A DNA stretch of 64,000 bases from an uncultured Lachnoanaerobaculum sp. (lineage in GTDB: Bacteria > Bacillota > Clostridia > Lachnospirales > Lachnospiraceae), in assembly GCF_938015485.1 (NCBI RefSeq), contig NZ_CALLVU010000099.1, forward strand, positions 110,838 to 174,837, given 5' to 3'. The translations under genes were made by a program, and so were the position numbers. This document shows, piece after piece, positions 52,704 to 60,896 of the stretch. The notes below the pieces were generated by a model. The model was not told the DNA's origin. It saw only the letters and a program-made list of their open reading frames with translations, and made no database searches. Position 1 is the stretch's first letter; the number at the start of each line of letters is the position of its first letter.

Positions 52704-53662
52704 TGAGAGAAATAAACAGAGTAGCTGTAATAGGAGCAGGAGTAATAGGAGCAAGCTTTGCGCTTTTATTTGCTAAAAACGGACTTGAAGTAAATTTATA
52801 TGATATATCAAAGGATGCACTTGATGCAGGCATAAATAATATAAGCAGGAATGTAGATACGCTTATAGATATGGGACTTGTTACACCTGAGGAAAAGAAG
52901 CATATACTTGAGAGAGTAAAGGTTTTTGAATCATTAAAGGATGCATTAAAAGATGTAGACTTTATCCAGGAAAACGGACCTGAAAGAATAAATATAAAGA
53001 GAGACATGTTAAAGGAAATAGAAGAGTACGCACCGACAGATGCCATATATTCAAGTTCCACATCGGGACTTTTGATATCGGATATTGCAAAGGAAGCAAA
53101 GTATGGTGAAAGGTGTATAGGAGGACATCCGTACAATCCGCCACATTTGATTCCGCTTATAGAACTTACATACACAGATAAGACTTCAAAAGAGTGTATA
53201 GAGGCAACAAAGAAGTTCTATGAGAGCCTTGGAAAAGAGGTAGTAATAATAAACAAGGAATGTCCGGGCTTTATAGCAAACAGGCTGCAGCTTGCCGTAT
53301 ACAGAGAGATGATCGATCTTGTTATGAGAGGGGTATGCAGTGCTGAGGATGCCGATAAGGCGCTTACCTACGGCCCGGGAATAAGATGGGCAATCTTCGG
53401 ACACAACATGATAATGCAGCTGGGTAATCCTAAAGGTCTTACCGGAATGATGGAAATGCTTGGTGACGGCGGTGATGTATGGCTACGAGATATGGCTGAC
53501 TGGAAGCATATACCGAGAGAAGAATATGCAAAAATAGCACAACCTTCCGTGGATGAGATGATGAAGAACTTCCCTGACTACAAAGGACACGACAACGCGT
53601 CCTGTGCCAAGTTTAGAGATAAATCACTTATTGAGATATTGAAATTACATAAAAAAATTTAA
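52703..53662 (+). CDS. 3-hydroxyacyl-CoA dehydrogenase family (carnitine dehydrogenase-like)
   Basis: This 319-residue NAD-dependent enzyme has the GxGxxG motif (IGAGVIGAS), SSSTSGLL and the HPYNPPHLIPLIE signature. The C-terminal half (TYGPGIRWAIFGHN, then GDGGDVWLRDMADW) resembles L-carnitine dehydrogenase and lambda-crystallin more than crotonyl-pathway enzymes. Such members oxidise free 3-hydroxy acids. This fits supply of a 3-keto acid to the BKACE enzyme, as in carnitine breakdown, though the substrate here is unknown. Confidence 0.87.
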   Translation: MREINRVAVIGAGVIGASFALLFAKNGLEVNLYDISKDALDAGINNISRNVDTLIDMGLVTPEEKKHILERVKVFESLKDALKDVDFIQENGPERINIKRDMLKEIEEYAPTDAIYSSSTSGLLISDIAKEAKYGERCIGGHPYNPPHLIPLIELTYTDKTSKECIEATKKFYESLGKEVVIINKECPGFIANRLQLAVYREMIDLVMRGVCSAEDADKALTYGPGIRWAIFGHNMIMQLGNPKGLTGMMEMLGDGGDVWLRDMADWKHIPREEYAKIAQPSVDEMMKNFPDYKGHDNASCAKFRDKSLIEILKLHKKI

Positions 53663-53681
53663 AATTGGCCTGGGAGAAATT

Positions 53682-55658
53682 ATGGGTTGCAGTAAATATC
53701 CACATATGTTTGAGCCGATAACAATAAACGGAGTTACTTGGAAAAACAGAGTTATAGCATCACCTATAACTACCAATAGAGTAGTATATGAAGGAATGCC
53801 TACTCCGGAGGGTATAGATGTATATGAGACAAAGTCAAGAGGCGGTTTTTCACAGATTACAGTTACGGAATCATTTATAGACCATGAATACTCATGGCGC
53901 CATGAACATGGACTTGACACATGGTCAAGCCCGATGACTACATTTCATATGGAAACAATTATGACACTTACAGAGGCAATAAAGGCACATGGTGCTGTAG
54001 CTGCGTGCCAGTTAAATCACGTTGGTGCCATGAATCATCCTGATGCTATACCGGGACATAAGAATCCTATAGGTCCTTCAGCTTATGTACGAGAGGACGG
54101 AGTACAGGTTGAGGAAATGACTGTGGAGATGATGGAAAAGACTGCCAAACAGTGGGCAGAGGCCGCATGGAATTTGAAGGCACTTGGATTTCAGGTTATA
54201 AATCTTCATGGCGGACATGGTTGGCTCTTAAATCAGTTTATCTCACCTAAGTTTAACCATCGTACAGATGAATACGGCGGCAGTATGGAAAACCGTGCAA
54301 AGTTCCCTATCATGGTTTGTGACAAGATAAAAGAAGTATGCGGTAAAGATATGATTATTGAATACCGCCTTTCAGGTTCTGAGCGTATGGAAGGCGGAAT
54401 GACGCTTGATGACGGCATTGAGTTTGCAAAAATAATTCAAGACCATGTAGATATTCTACATATAACATCAGGTGCTTATCAAGACCATGTAAATACAAAG
54501 GCGTTTTCTTCAATGTTTGATAAGCACGGTTGTAATCTTGATCTTGCAGAGGCTATAAAGAAAAATGTACATATACCGGTTGTTGCCGTAGGAGGATTTA
54601 ACAGTCCGAAACAGGTTGAAGATGCAATAGCATCAGGTAAATGTGATTTCGTTGCTCTCGGTCGCCAACAGTTTGCAGATCCTGAGTTCGTTAATAAGAC
54701 AAGAGACGGCATAGAAGATGAGATAGCTCCTTGCTTGCGCTGCTCATGTTTTAATCCTTTGGCTTCAGACCCTGATATAAGACCTATACCTTCTTTATGG
54801 CACTGTGCGGTAAACCCGTGGGGACAAAGAGAGTTAAGATGGCGAAATGCTCCTAAGCCTTTAAACAGCCGCAATGTAGTTGTTGTCGGTGGCGGTGTTT
54901 CAGGAATGTATGCCGCTGTTACAGCTGTCGACAGAGGACATAAGGTTACACTTATAGAAAAGTCGGATGTATTGGGAGGACAGCGTTGGTTCACTGAAAT
55001 AGACAGTGATAAAGAAGCTTTGAAGGCTTTTAAGGATTCCATGATATCCCGTGTAAATCATCGTAATATAGATGTAAAATTTAATACTGAAGCTACTAAG
55101 GAATATATTGAGACATTAAAGCCTGACTATGTTATCTGTGCTGTAGGAAGTCATCCTTTCATTCCTAATATAAAGGGCATAGAGGCTGCAATTCATGCTA
55201 CAGAGGCATATCTTAAGCCTGATGAAATAAAAGGTAAGAAAGTTATTATAATAGGCGGAGGAGCTATAGGCTGTGAATCAGGATATTTCTTTGCAAGTGA
55301 GTGGGGATGTAAAGTGGATATACTTGAAATGAGAGATCGGATGGCAAAAGATTCTTATCCTTCACAAAGAGCCGCACTGCTTCCACGTATGGAAAAAAGC
55401 AATATGGGACTTTATTGCAGCGTAAAAATAAAAGAGATAAAGCCTGACGGAGTGGTATTTGCCGATAAAGACGGGAAAGAACAATATGATAAAGCTGATG
55501 TTGTTATGTACTGCTGTGGAAGCAGACCTAATGACGATATAGTAAACAGCCTTTCGGGTGTATGTGACAGATTTGTTGTAACAGGTGATTCTAAAATTGC
55601 AAGAACAGTCAAGGAAGCAACATATGAAGGCTTCTGTGCAGCTATGGATATATTGTAA
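53682..55658 (+). CDS. Old-yellow-enzyme/Fe-S/FAD reductase 1 (2,4-dienoyl-CoA reductase-like)
   Basis: This 658-residue enzyme has an N-terminal FMN TIM barrel (MFEPITINGVTWKNRVIASPITT, HGGHGWLLNQFISPKFN), an iron-sulfur segment, then FAD and NAD domains (VVVGGGVSGMYAAV near residue 408; VIIIGGGAIGCE near 527). It reduces activated C=C bonds, as do FadH, BaiCD and BaiH. The cysteine spacing, C-x2-C-x-C-x18-C from CLRCSCF, differs from the usual C-x2-C-x2/3-C-x11-C. It is the last gene of the thiolase operon. Confidence 0.88.
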   Translation: MGCSKYPHMFEPITINGVTWKNRVIASPITTNRVVYEGMPTPEGIDVYETKSRGGFSQITVTESFIDHEYSWRHEHGLDTWSSPMTTFHMETIMTLTEAIKAHGAVAACQLNHVGAMNHPDAIPGHKNPIGPSAYVREDGVQVEEMTVEMMEKTAKQWAEAAWNLKALGFQVINLHGGHGWLLNQFISPKFNHRTDEYGGSMENRAKFPIMVCDKIKEVCGKDMIIEYRLSGSERMEGGMTLDDGIEFAKIIQDHVDILHITSGAYQDHVNTKAFSSMFDKHGCNLDLAEAIKKNVHIPVVAVGGFNSPKQVEDAIASGKCDFVALGRQQFADPEFVNKTRDGIEDEIAPCLRCSCFNPLASDPDIRPIPSLWHCAVNPWGQRELRWRNAPKPLNSRNVVVVGGGVSGMYAAVTAVDRGHKVTLIEKSDVLGGQRWFTEIDSDKEALKAFKDSMISRVNHRNIDVKFNTEATKEYIETLKPDYVICAVGSHPFIPNIKGIEAAIHATEAYLKPDEIKGKKVIIIGGGAIGCESGYFFASEWGCKVDILEMRDRMAKDSYPSQRAALLPRMEKSNMGLYCSVKIKEIKPDGVVFADKDGKEQYDKADVVMYCCGSRPNDDIVNSLSGVCDRFVVTGDSKIARTVKEATYEGFCAAMDIL

Positions 55659-55692
55659 ACAGAATATTAAAAATTATATAAGAGTATTGTAA

Positions 55693-55728
55693 AAGGGCTG
55701 TTGCACTAAAAAGTGTGACAGCTTTTTT
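55693..55728 (+). terminator. Terminator after reductase 1
   Basis: GGCTGTTGCACT/AGTGTGACAGCT is followed by six T residues. It is nearly the same sequence as the nrdD terminator. Confidence 0.85.
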
Positions 55729-55739
55729 GATGCAAAAAT

Positions 55740-55764
55740 TTGTTATACAGATTTCATATAACAA
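55740..55764 (+). promoter_or_regulatory. LysR-type operator 2 (MFS gene)
   Basis: TTGTTAT-N11-ATAACAA has the same arms as operator 1. Its centre is again 52 bp before a TAATAT -10 (55804-55809), and the intervening sequence is also conserved. One regulator should control both transcripts. Confidence 0.8.
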
Positions 55765-55860
55765 TAAGATTATTTAGAATTTCAGTGTTTGAATTGTGCA
55801 TGTTAATATATAGACAATATTTAAAAGCAACGTTAATAACAATTTAAGGAGGATGTATAT

Positions 55861-55881
55861 TTGAAAAATTTAACAGATTAA
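55861..55881 (+). CDS. Possible six-codon leader peptide upstream of the MFS gene
   Basis: AAGGAGG (55846-55852) is correctly spaced for a TTG codon at 55861 that opens a six-residue frame ending in TAA. It lies 66 nt before the MFS start, which has its own site. It could be a regulatory leader peptide or a relic of a deleted gene. Confidence 0.3.
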   Translation: MKNLTD

Positions 55882-55946
55882 CATAAATATTGAATTTTGA
55901 AAAATAAAAACTAAATAATATTTAAACTTAGACGGAGGAATATAAA

Positions 55947-57233
55947 ATGAAACAAAAAAAGGGTGGGGATTTTTCATTTTGTAAAAAAGGTTGGACGGTA
56001 ATAGGATTCCAGATTATATGGTTCTTCTTTATGACGGGAATGACTGTTGACGGACTCAACATTATAGTACCGGGGATTGCAGCATTCAGAGGTTGGGATC
56101 CCAACAGTATATTGGCATTTTCAACACCTGCATCGATTATCGCATTGCTGGTTTGTGTAATATGGGGAGGATTTTGCAAGAAATTCGGAACTAAAAATAC
56201 AATGATTGTCACCATGGTTTTGGCAGGCATATCTACTATATGTTATGGTAATTCGGTCAGTATACCGATGTATGTAGTTTTTCTTATAGCAATGATTACA
56301 TTTATTTCTGCATTTTCAGTTAATGTAGGTATGTCGATATGTGCAAACTGGTTCCCGACAAAAAAGGGAATTGTAATGGGACTTACAACAATAGGAATGA
56401 ACCTGGCAAGTGCACTTATCAATCAGATACTGAATTTCTTTACAAATCTTTTCAATATAAGTGTGGCAATATCCATAATGGGTGTGGCAATACTTATAGT
56501 TGCGGCATTGACGGCAGTACTTATAAAGTCTACACCTGAAGAAGCGGGTGCATTGCCTGATAATGATGAGCATGTTGCAAAGGTCATACATGAAGAGGAA
56601 AGAATACAGGCATCATATTCTAAAGATATGGGTTATAAAGAAGCACTTACAAACAAATTTGTATGGATACTTGGAATAGGATATGGATGCTTCGGTCTTG
56701 CCACAGTAGGAATAATGTCACAGCTTGTAGGATTCTTTATGGATACTCGCGGTTACAGCATACAGGGTGCAATAAATGTTGTTACGATAGCGGCTATTAT
56801 AGGAATTATCGGTTCAATAATCTGGGGTATAGTTGACCAGAAAATCGGCACAAGAATAACATCGATACTGTTCGGTATTTGGTACTTTATAGGCATATTA
56901 TTGTTGTTATCAACTAATAATATAATCATGGCAATAGGCATTATAATGCTTGGATTTGCAATAGGTGGAAACGGCAACTTCCCACCGTCAATGGCAAGCT
57001 ATATATTCGGAAGAAGAGATTTTGCTATAAGCTACAGCTGTATGAATATGATTGTAGGTATCACAAGGTCAATGGCCTTTGTAATATTGGCAATACTTAG
57101 AGCCAACTTCTCAGGGTATACGGTTCCTTATATTGTATTCGCCGTTATTTCATTGATTGGTGCGGCATGTATCTTAAGTGTTAAAGTTACAGGTATAGTC
57201 GGTAAGGAAGTCAATGTGGAATTGGGAAAATAA
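55947..57233 (+). CDS. MFS transporter (OxlT/BaiG-like)
   Basis: This 428-residue protein has twelve predicted membrane segments of the major facilitator superfamily. ANWFPTKKGIVMGLTTIGMN is the loop typical of the oxalate/formate-antiporter branch, to which the bile-acid transporter BaiG also belongs. It probably imports the substrate of the cluster or exchanges it for a product. It is transcribed from its own LysR-type promoter and ends at a terminator. Confidence 0.88.
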   Translation: MKQKKGGDFSFCKKGWTVIGFQIIWFFFMTGMTVDGLNIIVPGIAAFRGWDPNSILAFSTPASIIALLVCVIWGGFCKKFGTKNTMIVTMVLAGISTICYGNSVSIPMYVVFLIAMITFISAFSVNVGMSICANWFPTKKGIVMGLTTIGMNLASALINQILNFFTNLFNISVAISIMGVAILIVAALTAVLIKSTPEEAGALPDNDEHVAKVIHEEERIQASYSKDMGYKEALTNKFVWILGIGYGCFGLATVGIMSQLVGFFMDTRGYSIQGAINVVTIAAIIGIIGSIIWGIVDQKIGTRITSILFGIWYFIGILLLLSTNNIIMAIGIIMLGFAIGGNGNFPPSMASYIFGRRDFAISYSCMNMIVGITRSMAFVILAILRANFSGYTVPYIVFAVISLIGAACILSVKVTGIVGKEVNVELGK

Positions 57234-57240
57234 TAACGGT

Positions 57241-57272
57241 AAAAGGTCGGCGTCAAAAGTCGGCCTTTTTAA
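57241..57272 (+). terminator. Terminator after the MFS gene
   Basis: AAAGGTCG and CGGCCTTT pair (one wobble) and a T-run follows. Confidence 0.7.
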
Positions 57273-57419
57273 TTTATATATTTTATTTAATATTTACTAC
57301 AAAAACTTGTACAAAGATAGAGAATTAATTGTTAGTCAGCGGAGTTTATTCGTCATAATATATTAGTAGAAACAAATTGTGGGTAGTTGTTATAGTAATA
57401 AATTTAAAGTAGGAGGATT

Positions 57420-58148
57420 ATGACAATAGAAGAATTACAGCTTGGTTTTGATAGAATCAAGGCGGCGCAGGAATGTAGAAATCTTATGGGTAAATATGCA
57501 TATCTACATACGGCTATGAGACATAGAGATTTGTTAAATCTTTGGGCAGATCGTGATGATGATATTCTGGCTATGCCATGGGGATATTATCTTGGAAAAG
57601 ATGGTGTAAAAAATTGCTATTTGATTGACCATGGAGATAGAAGTGATGAAAAGGTACAAAACAGCCCGATTTTTAAAGGTGGAATGATGATGCATGCTAT
57701 GGACACTTCAGTTCTGGAAGTGGCAGGTGACGGTAAAAGTGCTAAGGGTATATGGTTAAGTCCGGGGCATGAGAGTTGCTTTATACCTGATTTCAGTGCT
57801 ATTCCGAATTGGAAAAAAGGGGATCCGTTGCCTAAGGATGTGAAGTTGTTGTCTTCCTGTGAGTGGGCATGGAGTAAGTATTATGTGGACTTTATTTGCG
57901 AAGACGGAAAATGGAAGTTTTGGAAGATGAGACTTTGGCCAATTTATAAAACGGATTTTTATATGTCTTGGACAAATCATCCGGAGATGGAACCTACGGA
58001 TTTTCCGTTTCATAATTTCAAACCTTCACCACAGAAGCCGTGGGAGTGGGGAAAAGATAATATCTATCCGATAGACGAACCGGAGATTCCCACACCATAT
58101 GAGCATTATGAGGATAATATCCCGTCACTTTGGGATAAGTATATTTAG
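57420..58148 (+). CDS. SnoaL/NTF2-like protein 1
   Basis: This 242-residue protein reads as an NTF2-like fold of the SnoaL type (IKAAQECRNLMGKYAYLHTAMRHRDLLNLWADRDDD). The fold hosts cyclases, isomerases and dehydratases such as BaiE. Conserved residues shared with the next two genes are RNL(M/I)GK-x2-YL, LW-x2-R-(D/E)-D and GDR. It is longer than BaiE, with a Pro-rich, Trp-rich C-terminal extension ending near DEPEIPTPYEHY. A GGAGGATT site gives the start. Function is unknown. Confidence 0.7.
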   Translation: MTIEELQLGFDRIKAAQECRNLMGKYAYLHTAMRHRDLLNLWADRDDDILAMPWGYYLGKDGVKNCYLIDHGDRSDEKVQNSPIFKGGMMMHAMDTSVLEVAGDGKSAKGIWLSPGHESCFIPDFSAIPNWKKGDPLPKDVKLLSSCEWAWSKYYVDFICEDGKWKFWKMRLWPIYKTDFYMSWTNHPEMEPTDFPFHNFKPSPQKPWEWGKDNIYPIDEPEIPTPYEHYEDNIPSLWDKYI

Positions 58149-58158
58149 GAGGATTTAG

Positions 58159-58794
58159 ATGGAAGAGCAGAAGAAACTGGAAAATATACTGTATCGTTTG
58201 CGGGCACAGGAAAGTTGTAGAAACTTGATAGGAAAGTTATGTTATCTGCAAGCAACACATGAATCCCGTAAGATAATAGACTTGTGGTCCGAAAGGGAGG
58301 ATACAAAACTTGTAGTATTTGGGCATATATACAATGGAGCGGAAGGAATAAAAAATTATTATTTAAAAGATTTTGGTGACAGAGAAATATTAAACGACAG
58401 TCTGAAAGGACAGCTTATTTTATCAGAATATGATACGGAAGTTATAGAAGTTGCAGAGAACCTAAAAACTGCAAAAGCTTCGTTTTTGTCTCAGGGTCAT
58501 GAGACATTTGTAGATGAGCAAGGCTGTGGAAGAGCTGTATGGTCATGGAATAAGATCGGAGCAGATTTCATTTTTGAAAACGGGATATGGAAGATATGGC
58601 ATATAAGATGGTATGCCCTGATGAGGGGAGCTTTTGGAGAAAGTTTTGCAAGTAATGATATCAATATAGGATTTTCATCTGGTTTTAAATATTGTACAGA
58701 CCGAGTTGATGAATGGAAATATACATCTGAATCATTATACCCTGAAAATGAACCGGAAATTCCCCAAAAATACAAAAGCTATGGAGAGGAATAA
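58159..58794 (+). CDS. SnoaL/NTF2-like protein 2
   Basis: This is a 211-residue paralogue of the preceding protein (LRAQESCRNLIGKLCYLQATHESRKIIDLWSEREDT). The His of the YLH motif is Gln here (YLQ), so the active residue may be lost or changed. The C-terminus again ends with EPEIPQKYKSY. It lies 10 nt after copy 1 with an AGGAGG site. It may form a complex with its neighbours or act on a related intermediate. Confidence 0.68.
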   Translation: MEEQKKLENILYRLRAQESCRNLIGKLCYLQATHESRKIIDLWSEREDTKLVVFGHIYNGAEGIKNYYLKDFGDREILNDSLKGQLILSEYDTEVIEVAENLKTAKASFLSQGHETFVDEQGCGRAVWSWNKIGADFIFENGIWKIWHIRWYALMRGAFGESFASNDINIGFSSGFKYCTDRVDEWKYTSESLYPENEPEIPQKYKSYGEE

Positions 58795-58799
58795 AAATA

Positions 58800-59444
58800 A
58801 TGGATTTAAATAATTTAAAATTGCAGGCGGAAAGATTGTCGGCATTGCAGGAAATAAGAAATCTTATGGGTAAATACTCATATCTTCATACTGCTTTCAG
58901 GAATGTGGAATATGTTAAGCTTTGGGCAAAAAGAGATGACAGTCTTTTGATTATGCCGTTTGGAAAATTTCAAGGTTTCGAAGCAATCAGGCATTGTTAT
59001 GTGGATATGCATGGTGATAGAAATGACGTAGAAGTAAGAAATCAACTGAAAGGTTTTATGATGGTTCATTTGATGAATACAGAGGTCATTGAAGTAGCGG
59101 AGGATGGAAAGAGTGCGAAAGGCTCATGGATTTCTCCGGGAATTGAAGTGGCGCCACAAACCGGAAAAGAAGGAGGAGCTTGGTGTTGGGGTAAGTATGA
59201 GGTTGATTTTATAAAGGAAGAGGAATGGAAGTTTTGGCATATGACATTGTATCCTGTGTTTCTTACTCCATATTCAAAAAGTTGGGGAAGAAACTTGGAT
59301 AATAAGATGGATGGACAGATGCTTTTAGAAGATCCGTTATGTCAGCCACCGGACAGTCCGATGTGGGAATATGGTCCAAACAGTGTATATCCCGAGAATC
59401 AGCCAAGGATCCCTGAATCTTATAAAACTTTTCAGCATTCGTGA
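58800..59444 (+). CDS. SnoaL/NTF2-like protein 3
   Basis: This is the third paralogue, 214 residues, with the YLH form (IRNLMGKYSYLHTAFRNVEYVKLWAKRDDS) and the same C-terminal Pro-Tyr ending (RIPESYKTF). It starts 5 nt after copy 2. Copies 1 and 3 are closest in the N-terminal motif, while copy 2 is the divergent one. Three tandem members suggest successive dehydrations or isomerisations, or a hetero-oligomer. Confidence 0.68.
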   Translation: MDLNNLKLQAERLSALQEIRNLMGKYSYLHTAFRNVEYVKLWAKRDDSLLIMPFGKFQGFEAIRHCYVDMHGDRNDVEVRNQLKGFMMVHLMNTEVIEVAEDGKSAKGSWISPGIEVAPQTGKEGGAWCWGKYEVDFIKEEEWKFWHMTLYPVFLTPYSKSWGRNLDNKMDGQMLLEDPLCQPPDSPMWEYGPNSVYPENQPRIPESYKTFQHS

Positions 59445-59466
59445 TTATATTTATTAAGGAGGGTTT

Positions 59467-60798
59467 ATGTTTACAAGTGTTCCGGTATCTACCGGTATTT
59501 TAGTGTTCAGCATAGTATTGTTTGTGGTTCTTTGTTATCGTGGCTTGCATACCGCTACAGCGGCTCTTCTTTGTTCGGCTATTTTAGCACTTGGGACGAA
59601 GGACGGATGGGTAGTATCGATTACAGAAACTTGGACCGGAGGTGTAGGAGAATTTGCAAAGCAGTACGGTCTGCCTTTTATGTCTGCAGGAATATTTTCT
59701 TTTTTGATGAGAGAGACTAGAAGTGGTGAGGCTGTAGGTAAGACATTGACAGGTGCAATAGGTGGTGACAATTCTCCGTTTCTATTGGCGGGAGTTGCGG
59801 CGATTTTGCAGTTGGCAGGTATAAATACATATATATTTGTAGTAGCTACTATGGCATTTTCTTTAATGAAGGCGGCTGATCTTCCTATATATATAGGATA
59901 TGCGGCGGTTGTGGCAGTTCCGCCAATCGTGTCATTTACATTGCCGGGTGTTACAGCTTTACCTAATATTTTGCCAACGGAATTCTTGGGTACGACCACT
60001 TGGGCGGCGCCGGGACTTTCTTTTGCAACAGCGGTAGTAGGTATTCTGTTGGCGTATTTATATTTGAGACATTTGATCAAACAGGCAAGAAAGAAGGGGA
60101 TTGGATACACCACAGATGCCGCAAATGAATATGGGTTTAATAAGGAGTTTGGTGATGTAGAGACGCCGGCTTTTTGGAAGGCTATATTACCTATAATCTT
60201 TGTAATAGCAATAACTACGGTTTTTCAGTTGGTGTTGAAAATAGATGCTATGAAATCTTTGATTATAGGTATGTGGTTAGCCGCGGTACTTATTATTATC
60301 TTAAACCCTAAGACTATATTTAAAAATATCGGTATATGGCGTGCACTTTCCGGAGGAACTACAGAGATGTTTCCTTTTATAATGATGGCAGGGTGCGTAT
60401 TCGGCTTCGGTATGGTGGCACAGAAATCGGCTTGTTTTGATTTCTGGTTGGATAAGATAATGTCTATCAATGTAAATCCATATATAACAGCCTGGTTATC
60501 GGTATGTTTAATTGCAGGATTGTGTGCAGACGGTATTTCCGGAATGGTTATGTGGCTAGGAGTTTTTGGAGGAAAATTCAGTGCGATGCCGGGAGTAAAT
60601 CCACAGGCACTTCACAGAATAGTGGTATCCGCTTCAACTACTTTTGATTCTCTACCACACTCACCTATGCTTGCACAAGGAATGGCGGTATTTAGAACGA
60701 ACTATAAGGAGTCGTATAAATACAGTTTTATTTTAACAGTATTATTCCCGTTGATCTTCAGTTTTGTAGCAGTAATAGGAGCAATAATTTTTTACTAA
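59467..60798 (+). CDS. GntP/ion-transporter superfamily permease
   Basis: This 443-residue membrane protein has ten or more hydrophobic segments and a two-half arrangement like GntP and related organic-acid:proton symporters (TAALLCSAILALGTKDGW, GAIGGDNSPFLLAGVAAI, and ASTTFDSLPHSPMLAQGMAV near the C-terminus). It probably carries a carboxylate, either substrate or end product. It follows the SnoaL-like genes by 22 nt with an AAGGAGGG site. The family assignment is moderate. Confidence 0.62.
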   Translation: MFTSVPVSTGILVFSIVLFVVLCYRGLHTATAALLCSAILALGTKDGWVVSITETWTGGVGEFAKQYGLPFMSAGIFSFLMRETRSGEAVGKTLTGAIGGDNSPFLLAGVAAILQLAGINTYIFVVATMAFSLMKAADLPIYIGYAAVVAVPPIVSFTLPGVTALPNILPTEFLGTTTWAAPGLSFATAVVGILLAYLYLRHLIKQARKKGIGYTTDAANEYGFNKEFGDVETPAFWKAILPIIFVIAITTVFQLVLKIDAMKSLIIGMWLAAVLIIILNPKTIFKNIGIWRALSGGTTEMFPFIMMAGCVFGFGMVAQKSACFDFWLDKIMSINVNPYITAWLSVCLIAGLCADGISGMVMWLGVFGGKFSAMPGVNPQALHRIVVSASTTFDSLPHSPMLAQGMAVFRTNYKESYKYSFILTVLFPLIFSFVAVIGAIIFY

Positions 60799-60808
60799 TT
60801 ATTAAATT

Positions 60809-60847
60809 AAAAAGTTCTCGGTTGTTTGTGTAACTGAGAACTTTTTT
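60809..60847. terminator. Bidirectional terminator between permease and reductase 2
   Basis: AAAAGTTCTC and GAGAACTTTT pair around a loop, with A- and T-runs on the two sides. Confidence 0.88.
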
Positions 60848-60896
60848 GTATAAAAAAGATGTTGAGAACGAAAAAATAGAACTCAACATCCATGTA

